This document shows, in pieces, positions 1 to 8,281 of a stretch of 64,000 bases of DNA (position 1 is the first letter of the stretch; each line of letters opens with the position of its first letter). The DNA is taken from positions 992,001-1,056,000 of the forward strand of contig NZ_CP022221.1 in NCBI RefSeq assembly GCF_004114935.1, in the 5' to 3' direction. The position numbers were made by a program, and so were the translations under genes. The notes under the pieces are model-generated. The model was not told the origin of the DNA and searched no databases. It was given only the letters and a program-made list of their open reading frames with translations. The DNA comes from Bradyrhizobium zhanjiangense. GTDB lineage: Bacteria; Pseudomonadota; Alphaproteobacteria; Rhizobiales; Xanthobacteraceae.

Positions 1-1461
1 GAAGGTAGTGGCGGGACGCAAGAGGTGATAGTCCCGACCGATGAAATCGGTCCAGGGCAGGTAAGCGATATCAGCGTTCAGCCGCCAGCGCTCGGTCAGC
101 ATGGTTTCGGCGCTCAGGCCGATTCGAGGCGCATTCCATTGCGTATCCTCGCTGCCAACGATCCTGTTGTCACCCGGCTTCAGACATCGATGCCGTGGAT
201 TGGCGAACTCGACGCAGCCGATCCGGTCCGAGCTCTGGCCGTAATAGGTCGCGCCCACAAATGCACCGACTTTATAGTTTGTACTTCGCAGGAAATCGTA
301 ACCGACGTCGGCCGTGTAATATGTGAACCTTCCGTTTGACTGACCTTCGAGGGTGTTTTGGTAGGGCCGTCCGTCGTCGGGCAGCCAATCTTCATTGTTC
401 ATTTTGCCTTTGTTGAAGCGCCCGGTACCAAGATTGCTCTTCAGGAAAACTCCCCACGGGCTATCGACACGGCCGAATAACTCCCCGGAGAATCCGTCCA
501 GTCCATGATACGTGAGCCTTGATACCAGCAAACCGGGATCTTGGTCTTGGTCCGCTGCGCTGTGATCCCACTGGAATCTTCCCCGGCTGAGCCAAAGCCG
601 CGAGCCGCCTTCGAATGACCAGCCGGGCGCGTAGGAGATGGGCTGCGCGCTGGCCGGTGCCTTCGTGTACAGTGGCGCATTAGACCACTCTGCGGCCTTT
701 AGGTCGGCGTCGAAATGGTAGTTAAGGCCAATCCTTCCAATGTGGTAGTTGCTGGACAGGCTGGTTGTGTTCGCCGGCAGAATCGCAAACGGCGGAAACT
801 GCACTGTCGAAGCCGTCGCTACGCCCGGTCCGCCAAAGTGCAGATAATCATACTCGACGCTCACCGACCATGCAGGCGTAATCACTTGCTCGATGCCCAG
901 CCCGATGACGCCACCGAGACGACCATACTCGAAATGGGTCTTCTCCTGGGGCGCGTAGCCGGCTTCAAAGTTGTTGACGACATCGCCTCTATTGTTTTGC
1001 CAGGCTACGCCTCCCTTGAGATACGCCAGCGTGTGGCCGAGTGCGCCAAAAGCGTAGCCAATGCGGCCAGTCGCGGTGGCGAAGAGGTTGGGACCTGCGA
1101 TGCAGTTTGCGCTCACAACCAGGCCCGAATGAGCGAGGCAGGTATTGGTGCCCTCGGAAATAACACCGCTGGCATCCAGTTCAACGCCAAACACCCAGCT
1201 GCTGTTCTGCCAATTGTAGCCGATCTGGCCACCCGCGAGAAATGCCGGGCTTTCCACGATACCGCCATGGATCGAGGGACCGTAGGGATTGCTGAAGGAG
1301 GTTCGGCCGTACCCACCGCCGATGTGCCCGCCGATATAGCCACCCGACCAGTTCCATACGACCAGCGGCAGCTTCGGTTCTGGCTCAACGCGCGCGTTGG
1401 CCGCACCGCTGGTCATGACTGCAATCGTCGTGGCACCCAACAGAAGAACTCTCGATTTCAT
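1..1461 (-). CDS. Two-domain outer-membrane beta-barrel protein, 3' end beyond window
   Basis: Open for 487 codons from an ATG at 1461 to the window edge with no stop, so the C-terminus is missing. The first 23 residues are a signal peptide ending in an A-N-A type cleavage site. Residues about 33-250 resemble the eight-stranded Omp25-like barrels common in Bradyrhizobium: an early W-S-G-G-Y-I-G-G motif, alternating aromatic strands, and a strand ending G-L-N-Y-H-F. Residues 250-487 form a second strand-rich region (R-L-T-Y-H-G-L-D-G, S-P-W-G-V-F-L-K-S-N) that recalls omptin-like barrels, but I cannot assign it firmly. It probably sits in the outer membrane and probably belongs to the chromosome rather than the ICE. 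Confidence 0.75.
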   Translation of the reverse strand, partial: MKSRVLLLGATTIAVMTSGAANARVEPEPKLPLVVWNWSGGYIGGHIGGGYGRTSFSNPYGPSIHGGIVESPAFLAGGQIGYNWQNSSWVFGVELDASGVISEGTNTCLAHSGLVVSANCIAGPNLFATATGRIGYAFGALGHTLAYLKGGVAWQNNRGDVVNNFEAGYAPQEKTHFEYGRLGGVIGLGIEQVITPAWSVSVEYDYLHFGGPGVATASTVQFPPFAILPANTTSLSSNYHIGRIGLNYHFDADLKAAEWSNAPLYTKAPASAQPISYAPGWSFEGGSRLWLSRGRFQWDHSAADQDQDPGLLVSRLTYHGLDGFSGELFGRVDSPWGVFLKSNLGTGRFNKGKMNNEDWLPDDGRPYQNTLEGQSNGRFTYYTADVGYDFLRSTNYKVGAFVGATYYGQSSDRIGCVEFANPRHRCLKPGDNRIVGSEDTQWNAPRIGLSAETMLTERWRLNADIAYLPWTDFIGRDYHLLRPATTF

Positions 1462-2127
1462 CAAAGGCCCTGCACTTTTCCGGTCCACACCGGCTTCTTA
1501 AGATATCGCCAACGGTGAATCGCCGCGGCAGAACTGACACTCGCGACAACGCGTGCCAGATCTGCTCCGAAAGTCACCGCACTGCGATTGGTGATGATGC
1601 CCGAATGAAGCAATGCATGTGCCAAACTGAATTCGTATGTTTTGCCGGATCTTCGGAAGAGTTTGTCGTGTCAACTTGCCGACTATCGTCCCAAATTTGA
1701 CAATCTGAGCTTCCGACAGTCTCTCCAAAGGGCAGATCCAATAGGCGACGTTTATAATTGCGTGAAATAGTTGCGCGCCAAGCGCCGCCAAACGGAAAAC
1801 AAACAAGGCTTGGGAGTGAGTGGCGATTATGACCCCGGATGCTCAAAAGCAACACACACGATGGAGTGGCCCTCGAAATGGAGAAGAACACAGGACTTTC
1901 CTGAAACTGATTGCGCTAGGTGATTTCAAACGGCAGGTGCCCACTTGAAGATCACAAAGGGTCAAATGCCGATTGCAGGAGCCCTTTGAGCGCAAGCGCG
2001 CTAATGACAAAAATCGCGCAACTGGATTTGTGACGATCCGGTCGCTGCGCTTCCTGCTATAGTGTCGTTCGCACCGTGGTGGTGGAAGGCGCAGCCGTCA
2101 GACTTCTATCTCAGGGAGCCCACCGCC
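1462..2127. other. Intergenic stretch, no supported gene
   Basis: Short overlapping frames occur on both strands, but none has a recognisable motif, a good ribosome site or family-like composition. It holds the upstream region of the barrel gene on the left strand and may include the edge of the mobile element. I see no tRNA or attachment core. Confidence 0.5.
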
Positions 2128-2557
2128 ATGATCATCCTCGGATCACCACTCATTATCCTCGTCATGGGCTTGTTCTGTTGACTGGTGTTCATGCTTGCTG
2201 CCTCTGCGCTCCCGGTCTTCGTTGGCATGACGATCGCCATGTTGGGCTTCCATACCCGTGCCGGCTTGCTCGGAGGCGCCGCAACTAGCCTCGTGGCAGG
2301 CGGACTAACCTTCGTGCGTCGCCCGGCTTGCGCTCGCTCTCGCGCAATGGGCTTGGGTTCGCCTCCTGATCATCGTTCTTTACGTCGCGCCCGCTACCGT
2401 CGCGGGCTATAGCGCCACATATGGAATAGCCCTGATGGCGGTGCCTTCACCAATCTGGCAGACGATATTTGCTGTCGCAGGCGCGATTGCCGTCAGCATT
2501 AAGGCGTTCATCCGCTTCACGGGAATGGCCGCACCCGGACCTACCGGGCAATGGTAG
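2128..2557 (+). pseudogene. Decayed small membrane protein
   Basis: An ATG at 2128 opens a hydrophobic reading frame that meets TGA at 2179-2181, continues in the same frame through L-P-V-F-V-G-M-T-I-A-M-L-G-F, and then needs a frame change near 2340. The second frame runs W-V-R-L-L-I-I-V-L-Y-V-A-P-A to a TAG at 2555-2557. The rebuilt product is about 140 residues with four likely membrane segments, resembling small uncharacterised inner-membrane proteins found beside transfer genes in rhizobial ICEs. The stop plus frameshift make it non-functional unless they are sequencing errors. Confidence 0.55.
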
Positions 2558-3155
2558 CGCCTACTGAAGGCGTCGCGTCGACGGCGGGGACTGGACCAGA
2601 TATCGGCAATGCTCGCGGTCCTCATCGCCGAAATTCGAACGAGAGCGGGCTGGCCGTTGAAGCTCCGATCAACAAGCTTGCGCCCCGGCTTCGTCACGGT
2701 GATCATAGCGACATGGACCAAGCGCTCGCATCTAAGGATACGGCGACAATAAATGTGAACGGGCCTCGCGGTCGACGCGTAATCACGGCACCAAACCCGT
2801 CCGTTGCTGAAGGGGGAGGGCGCGTGTCACCATCGAACTCACTAGCCGGCTCTCGGTGCGGTCGAACTCGCCACATTCTCCTTGACGTCAGTTCTGTAGG
2901 CCGAGCGCACCAACGGCCTCTTCGATGGATTGATCTGCCCGAAGGACGGCTAAGAAGCCTCGATCGCCTATGGCGCAACAGCGGCGTCACAACTTTCATC
3001 CCCTGCCGGCTGCGCCGTCATTCCTCGCGAAACAAGAAAGTTCCTCCTTTGCTGTCGAGCCCCTGCGGGGTGCGCCGTCGATCGCCTCCGGCCTGTCGAT
3101 CACCATCGAGGCCGCAAGGTGCGGGCTCGGAAAACAGAGATCAAGGAGAACTACC
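2558..3155. other. Gap before the first DUF736 gene
   Basis: No convincing gene. An arginine-rich frame covering 2551-3447 is a shadow of the DUF736 gene. The last 30 bases supply the ribosome site AAGGAGAA for that gene. Confidence 0.5.
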
Positions 3156-3482
3156 ATGGCGACCATCGGCACCTTCAAGAAGACTGGCAACAACGAGTTC
3201 AACGGCGAAATCGTCACCCTCTCGCTGCAGGCCAAGAACGTCCGGATCGTCCCCGAAACCAGCCGCTCGGGCGACAACGCTCCCAGCCACCGGGTTTACG
3301 TCGGCCGTGTGGAGATCGGGGCCGCCTGGTCCAAGCGCTCCAACGAGGGCCGCGACTATCTCGGTCTCAAGCTCGACGATCCGAGCTTCACCGCTCCGAT
3401 CTTCGCCAACCTCTTCGACGACGAGGACGGTGAGGGCTTCAGTCTGATCTGGTCTCGTCCTAACCGTCGGAACGGCGACTGA
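3156..3482 (+). CDS. DUF736 family protein, copy 1
   Basis: A 108-residue protein of the DUF736 family, small proteins almost confined to rhizobial plasmids and ICEs; their biochemical role is unknown. It begins M-A-T-I-G-T-F-K-K and contains the family landmarks E-I-G-A-A-W near the centre and F-A-N-L-F near the end. AAGGAGAA lies eight bases before the ATG. A second DUF736 gene at 9363 is clearly divergent, so this is not a recent duplication. A strong hairpin follows the stop, so it is probably a single-gene transcript. Confidence 0.85.
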   Translation: MATIGTFKKTGNNEFNGEIVTLSLQAKNVRIVPETSRSGDNAPSHRVYVGRVEIGAAWSKRSNEGRDYLGLKLDDPSFTAPIFANLFDDEDGEGFSLIWSRPNRRNGD

Positions 3483-3493
3483 GCCGGCCCACA

Positions 3494-3524
3494 ATGCCTC
3501 GCCCGGCTGGTCCGGGCGGGGCAT
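3494..3524 (+). terminator. Hairpin terminator after DUF736
   Basis: A 13-bp stem (one G-T pair) around the five-base loop CTGGT begins 11 bases past the stop codon. The tract after it is only modestly T-rich, so termination strength is inferred. Confidence 0.6.
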
Positions 3525-3588
3525 CTCTAAGTTTAAGACCAAGCCCGCAGAGTTTCGTGAGCCGGTGCGGATGGCGGATCGATCCCGA

Positions 3589-4005
3589 TCAGCGACGGCG
3601 AACCTGGCCGGCCTTGATCGGCCGTCTTTGATTGGTCTCCAATACGGTTTCGACGATGTCTTCCCAGTCAGGACAGATTGCGACCAAGCGATCCAGCACC
3701 GTGGGATCTCGTTCGATCTGGCCGAGCGCCTGAGCGCGCCACTGGTCGTTGAAGCTGATGCTCATCAACCCCAAACATTCGACGACCGAACTGTCAGGCG
3801 GCAACTGTTCCAAGATCGCCGTCACTATGCCGGTCCATTGTTGAAGTAGACGCCAATGCTCAGCGGCGGGTCCGCTCTCCAACTTCTCTTGAAGGAGATC
3901 AATCAGCAAGAGGAAGCGAATCCGCCAAGGTTGGGGCCTGAGGTCCCCGACGTAAGCGTCCACGACTTCGCGGATGTCGGCTGGCAAGTGCTCGCACAGG
4001 GTCAT
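3589..4005 (-). CDS. Hypothetical protein, about 138 residues
   Basis: Reads M-T-L-C-E-H-L-P-A-D-I-R-E, is largely helical and acidic, has no signal peptide or membrane segment, and ends in a basic tail. I recognise no domain. A GTG three codons upstream (4014) is possible, but GGAG lies at a good distance from the ATG at 4005. It points leftward between the DUF736 gene and the transfer-control genes, so it may be ICE backbone or cargo. Composition and length suggest a real gene rather than a shadow. Confidence 0.55.
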   Translation of the reverse strand: MTLCEHLPADIREVVDAYVGDLRPQPWRIRFLLLIDLLQEKLESGPAAEHWRLLQQWTGIVTAILEQLPPDSSVVECLGLMSISFNDQWRAQALGQIERDPTVLDRLVAICPDWEDIVETVLETNQRRPIKAGQVRRR

Positions 4006-4170
4006 AAAGCCCACTCCATCTCACTCAGCACGCCCTCCCATCCCTGGACAGGTATGCGTCTCTGGAGACAGACCAGATTTACGTAAAGTCGCCTATCAAC
4101 TTATGCGTGACGGCAATGCCGAGTTGATTCATAACGTGCTAAGGCTGCGATGGAGCACAAATTCGTCACA

Positions 4171-4404
4171 TCATCGAGCGCGATGAGGATGAACCGCCGT
4201 TCGTTTGATCAGATCGGTTGCTTCGACCCCTAGCGCCTCCGCGATTCGGCCGAGCACGGTTACGCTGGCCGACACATCGGCGCGTTCAATTGCGCCGACG
4301 TAACGGACACTTAGCCCGGCACCATCGGCCAACTCTTCCTGCGTCATCTCCTTCTTATGGCGTATCCGACGCAAATTGATCGCCATGACCTCCTTGAGAT
4401 CCAT
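4171..4404 (-). CDS. qseC: QseC-like XRE repressor
   Basis: A 77-residue helix-turn-helix protein. Residues 8-62 form the XRE/Cro fold, with T-Q-E-E-L-A-D in helix 2 and recognition helix S-V-R-Y-V-G-A-I-E-R. It is divergent from the DUF2285 gene at 4636, the arrangement of qseC-qseM in the Mesorhizobium ICEMlSymR7A. There QseC binds operators between the two genes and sets a bistable switch on the antiactivator QseM. A perfect double palindrome starts 18 bases upstream of this ATG. The start is chosen by the conserved M-D-L-K-E-V-M opening; an inner ATG six codons on is the alternative. Assignment is by context and family, not experiment. Confidence 0.8.
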   Translation of the reverse strand: MDLKEVMAINLRRIRHKKEMTQEELADGAGLSVRYVGAIERADVSASVTVLGRIAEALGVEATDLIKRTAVHPHRAR

Positions 4405-4422
4405 GGCGACATGGGAACTCGC

Positions 4423-4457
4423 ATCGGAACGATCGTTCCAGGAACGATCGTTCCGAT
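4423..4457. promoter_or_regulatory. Double palindromic operator between qseC and qseM
   Basis: Two copies of the 14-bp perfect palindrome GGAACGATCGTTCC are separated by a single A. The whole 35-bp block is itself palindromic around position 4440. It lies between the qseC start (4404) and qseM (4636), the expected place for QseC operators. The binding protein is inferred. Confidence 0.75.
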
Positions 4458-4635
4458 TCGTACCGAGCCGTGCTATTCATATCGTCTGGCTTGGGCCTGG
4501 TTTGCCGCTTCCGGGGAGCGCCGCGATGCGATTTGCGCATCACGGCACAAATCGCGTACGACGATTTCCCGGCTTGCAAAGTTCCGGGGCTTAGATGAGT
4601 TCTAATCGCTGCATCCATGCTGAGGGGCAATTGCA

Positions 4636-4899
4636 ATGAACGAGGCGCCATTCCAGGACAGCCCGCCAATAACTGATCGCGTCAACGCCTACGACGAGAA
4701 ACATCTTGCGATCTACGTTAGGTTGTTAATTGCCGAGGAGGAGGGCGCCGACTGGCGTGAGGTGGTCAGCGTGATCTTCGGCCTCGACCCCGCACGCGAA
4801 CCGGATCGTGCCAAAATCGTCCACGACAGCCATCTCGCCCGTGCGCGGTGGATGTCGGAAGCCGGATATCGGGACCTTTTGCTGCCGCGAATGCAGTGA
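4636..4899 (+). CDS. qseM: QseM-like antiactivator (DUF2285)
   Basis: An 87-residue single-domain DUF2285 protein. It shows the core seen in this family: Y-D-E-K-H-L-A-I-Y near residue 21, G-A-D-W-R-E-V, D-P-A-R-E-P and D-S-H-L-A-R-A-R-W-M. In ICEMlSymR7A, QseM binds the activator FseA and the quorum sensor TraR and blocks excision and transfer. GAGGGG precedes the ATG. It is divergent from qseC and lies directly upstream of the fseA-like gene, as expected for the switch. A second, different copy sits at 61213-61515. Confidence 0.8.
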   Translation: MNEAPFQDSPPITDRVNAYDEKHLAIYVRLLIAEEEGADWREVVSVIFGLDPAREPDRAKIVHDSHLARARWMSEAGYRDLLLPRMQ

Positions 4900-5014
4900 A
4901 TTTGCGTCCGATCACACAAATTGCGGCCTCGCGTGATGCAACCTAAGGGTCTAGTTTCTTGTAGCGTCTTTCTGGCTTCGTGGTGCGGGGCACAGAACGA
5001 AAGACGAGAAGACC

Positions 5015-5801
5015 ATGCCGACCCAGTATTGGCGGGCGCCCGAGACCATTGAACGCCTGAATCGCCTTGAGCGTCCGGGTTTTGCCCTTGAGTTTCTGCG
5101 GCGCAATGCCGACTATCGCCGCGATTTCGTCCGTGCTGAACGCCAGATCGCGCGCGAGGGCGCTGATCCCGAAACCATCCGAACGAGTTTCGCACGTCGA
5201 TGGAGGTTGCGGTGTCGCCCATGACCCCGCCTCTCCGGTTGGGCCCGAACCAGCCATTTGGCTGCCCGAGGCTTCACCGGGAACACTGATCCTCCAGTCC
5301 GCGCCGCCGGAGTTTGAGACCGTTCATCCGATTGATCGCAAGTCTTTCGGACTGGCGACCGTTGAGCAGACGGATGCTGACGGTCGCGAGCTGGTTGTCT
5401 CCGACGGCTCGGGCGAGCTCCATGTCCGGTTGCGCGACGAGCAGGCCATGCGCCGCCCCTCCGTGCTTGTGCCGCTCGACAGCATGGGCGAACTGCGCGC
5501 CGACGTGGCGCTGCACTTGGCCCGCCGCCTTGCTGGCCAGCGCACTGGTCTTCTGCCGGCGGCGCTGCGGCTGACGTCGTTTCAGAAACGTCGACTGATA
5601 CAGCTCCTGCACGCCTTCGACGTCTACGACCTGGGCGGCGGCCCGCGAGACGTGGCGGCGAAGGTCCTGGCCTCCGATCACGCGCACCGTCGTTCGGTCG
5701 AGTGGAAGGATTCGCACGCCCGCCGTAAGGCGAACCGCCTCATTCATGACTCGATCGCTCTGGTCGAGCGCGGTTATCTGAAACTTCTACGCGGCCTGTG
5801 A
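5015..5801 (+). CDS. fseA: FseA-like ICE activator made by +1 frameshift
   Basis: The first frame (5015-5224, 69 codons) is the N-terminal regulator-like domain usually joined to DUF2285: W-R-A-P-E at residue 6, then A-L-E-F-L-R-R-N-A-D-Y-R-R-D-F. It ends at TGA 5222-5224. The +1 frame continues without a start codon through E-P-A-I-W-L-P-E-A and a DUF2285 domain with S-F-Q-K-R-R-L-I to TGA 5801, and carries no stop in between. In ICEMlSymR7A the same split pair (msi172/msi171) is fused by programmed frameshifting into FseA, which activates excisionase and transfer genes. A plain mutation is the alternative, but the conserved precedent favours programming. Confidence 0.8.
5211..5226 (+). promoter_or_regulatory. 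Probable programmed +1 frameshift site
   Basis: The zero-frame codons CGC CCA TGA are followed by C. Slipping one base at CCA gives GAC CCC in the new frame. TGA-C is a weak stop context, as in the RF2 (prfB) frameshift site. The exact slip codon is inferred. Confidence 0.6.
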
Positions 5802-6003
5802 TCGGCCCAATCCCTCAAAAGCCATCGCCCCGATGACTTAACCCGCGCCCGCTGGTAGCGCCTGGCTTCGCCTGGTTGCGATGATGGGGGGACACAAACG
5901 TACGTCAATTTTCGTCCACCCCCAACGCCTGAACTCTCCGCCACTCTGGCCCCGACATGCCGCGATTTAGCCGCGGCGCTTCGAGGCAAGACGGAGAACT
6001 CCC

Positions 6004-6255
6004 ATGCTCGACAGGGCCGCGCAACTCGCCATCCGCTACGTGCGCACCCCCGAGGCCGCGCGCCTCCTCGGCATCTCGCCGCGCACGCTGGAGAAGTACC
6101 GCTGCCATGGCAATGGCCCGACCTTTCGCAAGCTCGGCGGCCGCGTCGTCTACGCCATCGGCGATCTCGAAGCCTGGGCCGATCAGGCCGCCTGCAATTC
6201 AACGTCGGATCCTCGCTATCTCGAGGCCCGCGCTGCCGGCAACGCGCATCGCTGA
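6004..6255 (+). CDS. rdfS: RdfS-like excisionase, small HTH protein
   Basis: An 83-residue helix-turn-helix protein of the AlpA/MerR-like excisionase type: T-P-E-A-A-R-L-L-G-I-S-P-R-T-L-E-K-Y at residues 15-32, followed by a wing with G-G-R-V-V-Y-A-I and D-L-E-A-W. GGAG lies before the ATG. In ICEMlSymR7A the excisionase RdfS is a protein of this size, is activated by FseA, and sits just ahead of the tra genes. The same order here (fseA, this gene, rep/par, traF) supports the name. A copy-number or tra regulator is the alternative. It heads the rightward operon. Confidence 0.65.
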   Translation: MLDRAAQLAIRYVRTPEAARLLGISPRTLEKYRCHGNGPTFRKLGGRVVYAIGDLEAWADQAACNSTSDPRYLEARAAGNAHR

Positions 6256-6267
6256 GGCATCCCGCCC

Positions 6268-7386
6268 ATGTCGTCGCGCCGCCTCATCACGCCCAGCGAG
6301 CGAAGCAAGCTCGACCCGTTCGTTGTCGCCACTGGCGACGCCAGTCCGCGCGATCAGCGCGACCTGATGGAGCGGCCGTTCTTTTCGCTCGCCAAGGCCA
6401 AGCGGACGAGGCCGATCCACTACCAGGCTGGCGACGTGTGTGTCGAAGTCTATGCAGTTCCTGAGCACGGTATGGCGACCATTTGGGATGCCGACGTGCT
6501 GATTTGGGCGGCGAGCCAGATTGTCGAGGCCGAGAACCTTGGCCTGAAGACTTCGCGTTTCCTGCGCTTCACACCCTACCAGCTTCTGACCGCAGTTGGT
6601 CGGCAGACCGGAGCCCGTGACTACAAGCTCTTGAAGGGAGGACTGGCCCGCCTGCAGGCGACCGTCATCCGCACCAGCATCCGGCAGGGCGAGCATTGGC
6701 GGCGCCACCAGTTCTCCTGGATCAACGAATGGGAGGAATGCGCGCGGCGCGACGGCCGCGTGGAAGGCATGGAATTCGTTCTCCCCGACTGGTTCTATCG
6801 CGGCGTCATCGATCGCTCGCTCGTTCTCACGATTGATCCGGCCTATTTCAGCCTGACCGGCGGGATCGAGCGCTGGCTGTACCGCGTCGCGCGCAAGCAC
6901 GCTGGTCGCCAGCCGAGAGGATGGCTGTTTGAGGTCGCGCACCTCCATGCGAAGTCGGGCAGTCTGGTGCGTGTCTCTGATTTTGCGCTGCAGATCCGGC
7001 GCATCGCTGCGCGTCAGCCGCTTCCCGGCTATCAGTTGCGCATCGAGCGTGAAGCACGCCGCGAATTGCTGCGCATTGTTCCGGCCAAACTATCCACTCC
7101 CCCTGTGGACGGCGCTGTGGAAGCACTCGGGACTTCGCACGCAAACCATGTCGGGATTCCGCACGCAGCCCTATCGGGACTTCGCACGCGTGAACCGCAA
7201 CCAACGCTTTGGCCGGAAACCGCGATTCCCGGCCTTAACTTAGAGTCTAACTTAGAATCTAACTGTTGTAGTGGGCCGGTACGTCCTGGGGATAATGCCG
7301 AGCCCGACGACACTGAACCGCCAACCGAGCACCCAAGCAAACCATCTCTGCCGCTTTCAGGTCGCAAGACGGGAGGCAAGCGATGA
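6268..7386 (+). CDS. repA: Replication initiator protein A-like (PF10134 family)
   Basis: A 372-residue protein. Residues 15-285 match the plasmid/ICE replication initiator A family: R-P-F-F-S-L-A-K near residue 37, G-I-E-R-W-L-Y-R-V-A-R-K-H in the second winged-helix half, and F-A-L-Q-I-R-R-I-A near residue 235. The C-terminal 90 residues are low-complexity and cover three direct DNA repeats plus a short N-L-E-S tandem repeat. Families of this kind start replication at iterons; in an ICE this would stabilise the excised circle. The stop overlaps the parA start by four bases. Replication activity is inferred. Confidence 0.85.
   Translation: MSSRRLITPSERSKLDPFVVATGDASPRDQRDLMERPFFSLAKAKRTRPIHYQAGDVCVEVYAVPEHGMATIWDADVLIWAASQIVEAENLGLKTSRFLRFTPYQLLTAVGRQTGARDYKLLKGGLARLQATVIRTSIRQGEHWRRHQFSWINEWEECARRDGRVEGMEFVLPDWFYRGVIDRSLVLTIDPAYFSLTGGIERWLYRVARKHAGRQPRGWLFEVAHLHAKSGSLVRVSDFALQIRRIAARQPLPGYQLRIEREARRELLRIVPAKLSTPPVDGAVEALGTSHANHVGIPHAALSGLRTREPQPTLWPETAIPGLNLESNLESNCCSGPVRPGDNAEPDDTEPPTEHPSKPSLPLSGRKTGGKR
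7127..7189 (+). repeat. Three iteron-like direct repeats inside repA
   Basis: TCGGGACTTCGCACGC (7127-7142), TCGGGATTCCGCACGC (7151-7166) and TCGGGACTTCGCACGC (7174-7189) are spaced 24 and 23 bases apart, about two helical turns. A TATCCAC/GTGGAC inverted pair, partly like DnaA boxes, lies just upstream near 7091-7109. The array resembles initiator-binding iterons. Confidence 0.65.
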
Positions 7387-8021
7387 TCGTCGCCGTACTC
7401 AACCAGAAAGGCGGTGTCGGCAAGACCACGCTCGCGCTGCACCTCGCCGGTGAATGGGCGCTCCGCGGAAAGCGTGTAACGCCGCTCGATGCCGATCCCC
7501 AAGGCTCGGCATTGGACTGGTCGCGGCAGCGGGCGCGGGAGAACGTCTCGCCGCTGTTCGGCGTCGTTGGCTTCGCCCGGGATACACTCCATCGCGAAGC
7601 GCCGGAGATCGCGCGCACTGCCGATCATGTCGTCATTGACGGGCCGCCGCGCATCGCCGGATTGATACGATCGGCACTACTGGCGGCTGACCTGGTGCTG
7701 ATTCCCGTGCAGCCGTCGCCATTCGACGGCTGGGCGTCGGCCGAGATGCTGGCGCTGCTGCGCGAGGCTCGCATCTACCGTCCGCAGCTCGCCGCCCGCT
7801 TCGTGCTCAATCGCTGCGACACGCGCACGGGCATCGCCCGCGCGACAGCGGAGACACTCGCCGATCACGATCCGTCAGTGCTCGCCAGCACCATCGGGCA
7901 GCGTGTCGTCTTCGCCGACGCCGCACAGTCGGGTCGGCTCGTCTTCGAGCTTGCCGAGCAGAGCACGGCCTCCGGCGAGATCACCGCGCTCGCGGCTGAA
8001 GTTGCGAGGCTCGCGCCATGA
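7383..8021 (+). CDS. parA: ParA-type partition ATPase
   Basis: A 212-residue P-loop ATPase. The deviant Walker A box K-G-G-V-G-K-T-T is at residues 9-16, D-A-D-P-Q-G-S follows at about 36-42, and V-V-I-D-G-P-P is the Walker B region. ATPases of this type position or segregate DNA on the nucleoid. ATGA overlap with repA and with the next gene indicates translational coupling. With repA and the ribbon-helix-helix protein it forms a maintenance cassette for the excised ICE; which DNA site is partitioned is not visible. Confidence 0.9.
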   Translation: MIVAVLNQKGGVGKTTLALHLAGEWALRGKRVTPLDADPQGSALDWSRQRARENVSPLFGVVGFARDTLHREAPEIARTADHVVIDGPPRIAGLIRSALLAADLVLIPVQPSPFDGWASAEMLALLREARIYRPQLAARFVLNRCDTRTGIARATAETLADHDPSVLASTIGQRVVFADAAQSGRLVFELAEQSTASGEITALAAEVARLAP

Positions 8022-8281
8022 GCGGGCGCTCCACCAAGCGCGGCTTCGCGTCGCGACCTGGCGATGCCGAAAGCTGGATCAAGTCCAGCGACGCGTCGCG
8101 GCGTCGCATCGATAACACAGCGGCATTGACCGCGCGCCTGACAATCGACGTCACGCCGGCACTGCGCGGCCGCATCAAGGTCGTCGCGTTCCAGCGCGGC
8201 GTCACCGTCGCCGACATGCTGCGCGAATTGCTGGCGCGAGAATTCCCACTGATACCGGAGATCCGTCATGAACGACAATGA
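8018..8281 (+). CDS. Ribbon-helix-helix partner of ParA
   Basis: An 87-residue protein. A basic, flexible N-terminal half precedes a ribbon-helix-helix-like end: L-T-I-D-V-T-P-A-L-R-G-R-I-K, then G-V-T-V-A-D-M-L-R-E-L-L-A-R-E-F. This layout resembles ParG/centromere-binding proteins and is the usual neighbour of ParA in such operons. It overlaps parA by four bases and the following DUF2840 gene by 14 bases. The role as centromere binder or autoregulator is inferred. Confidence 0.75.
   Translation: MSGRSTKRGFASRPGDAESWIKSSDASRRRIDNTAALTARLTIDVTPALRGRIKVVAFQRGVTVADMLRELLAREFPLIPEIRHERQ

Noticed and set aside
2551..3447. 298-codon plus-strand frame
   Set aside because: It overlaps the DUF736 gene in another frame and its second half is Arg/Ser/Pro-rich shadow sequence.
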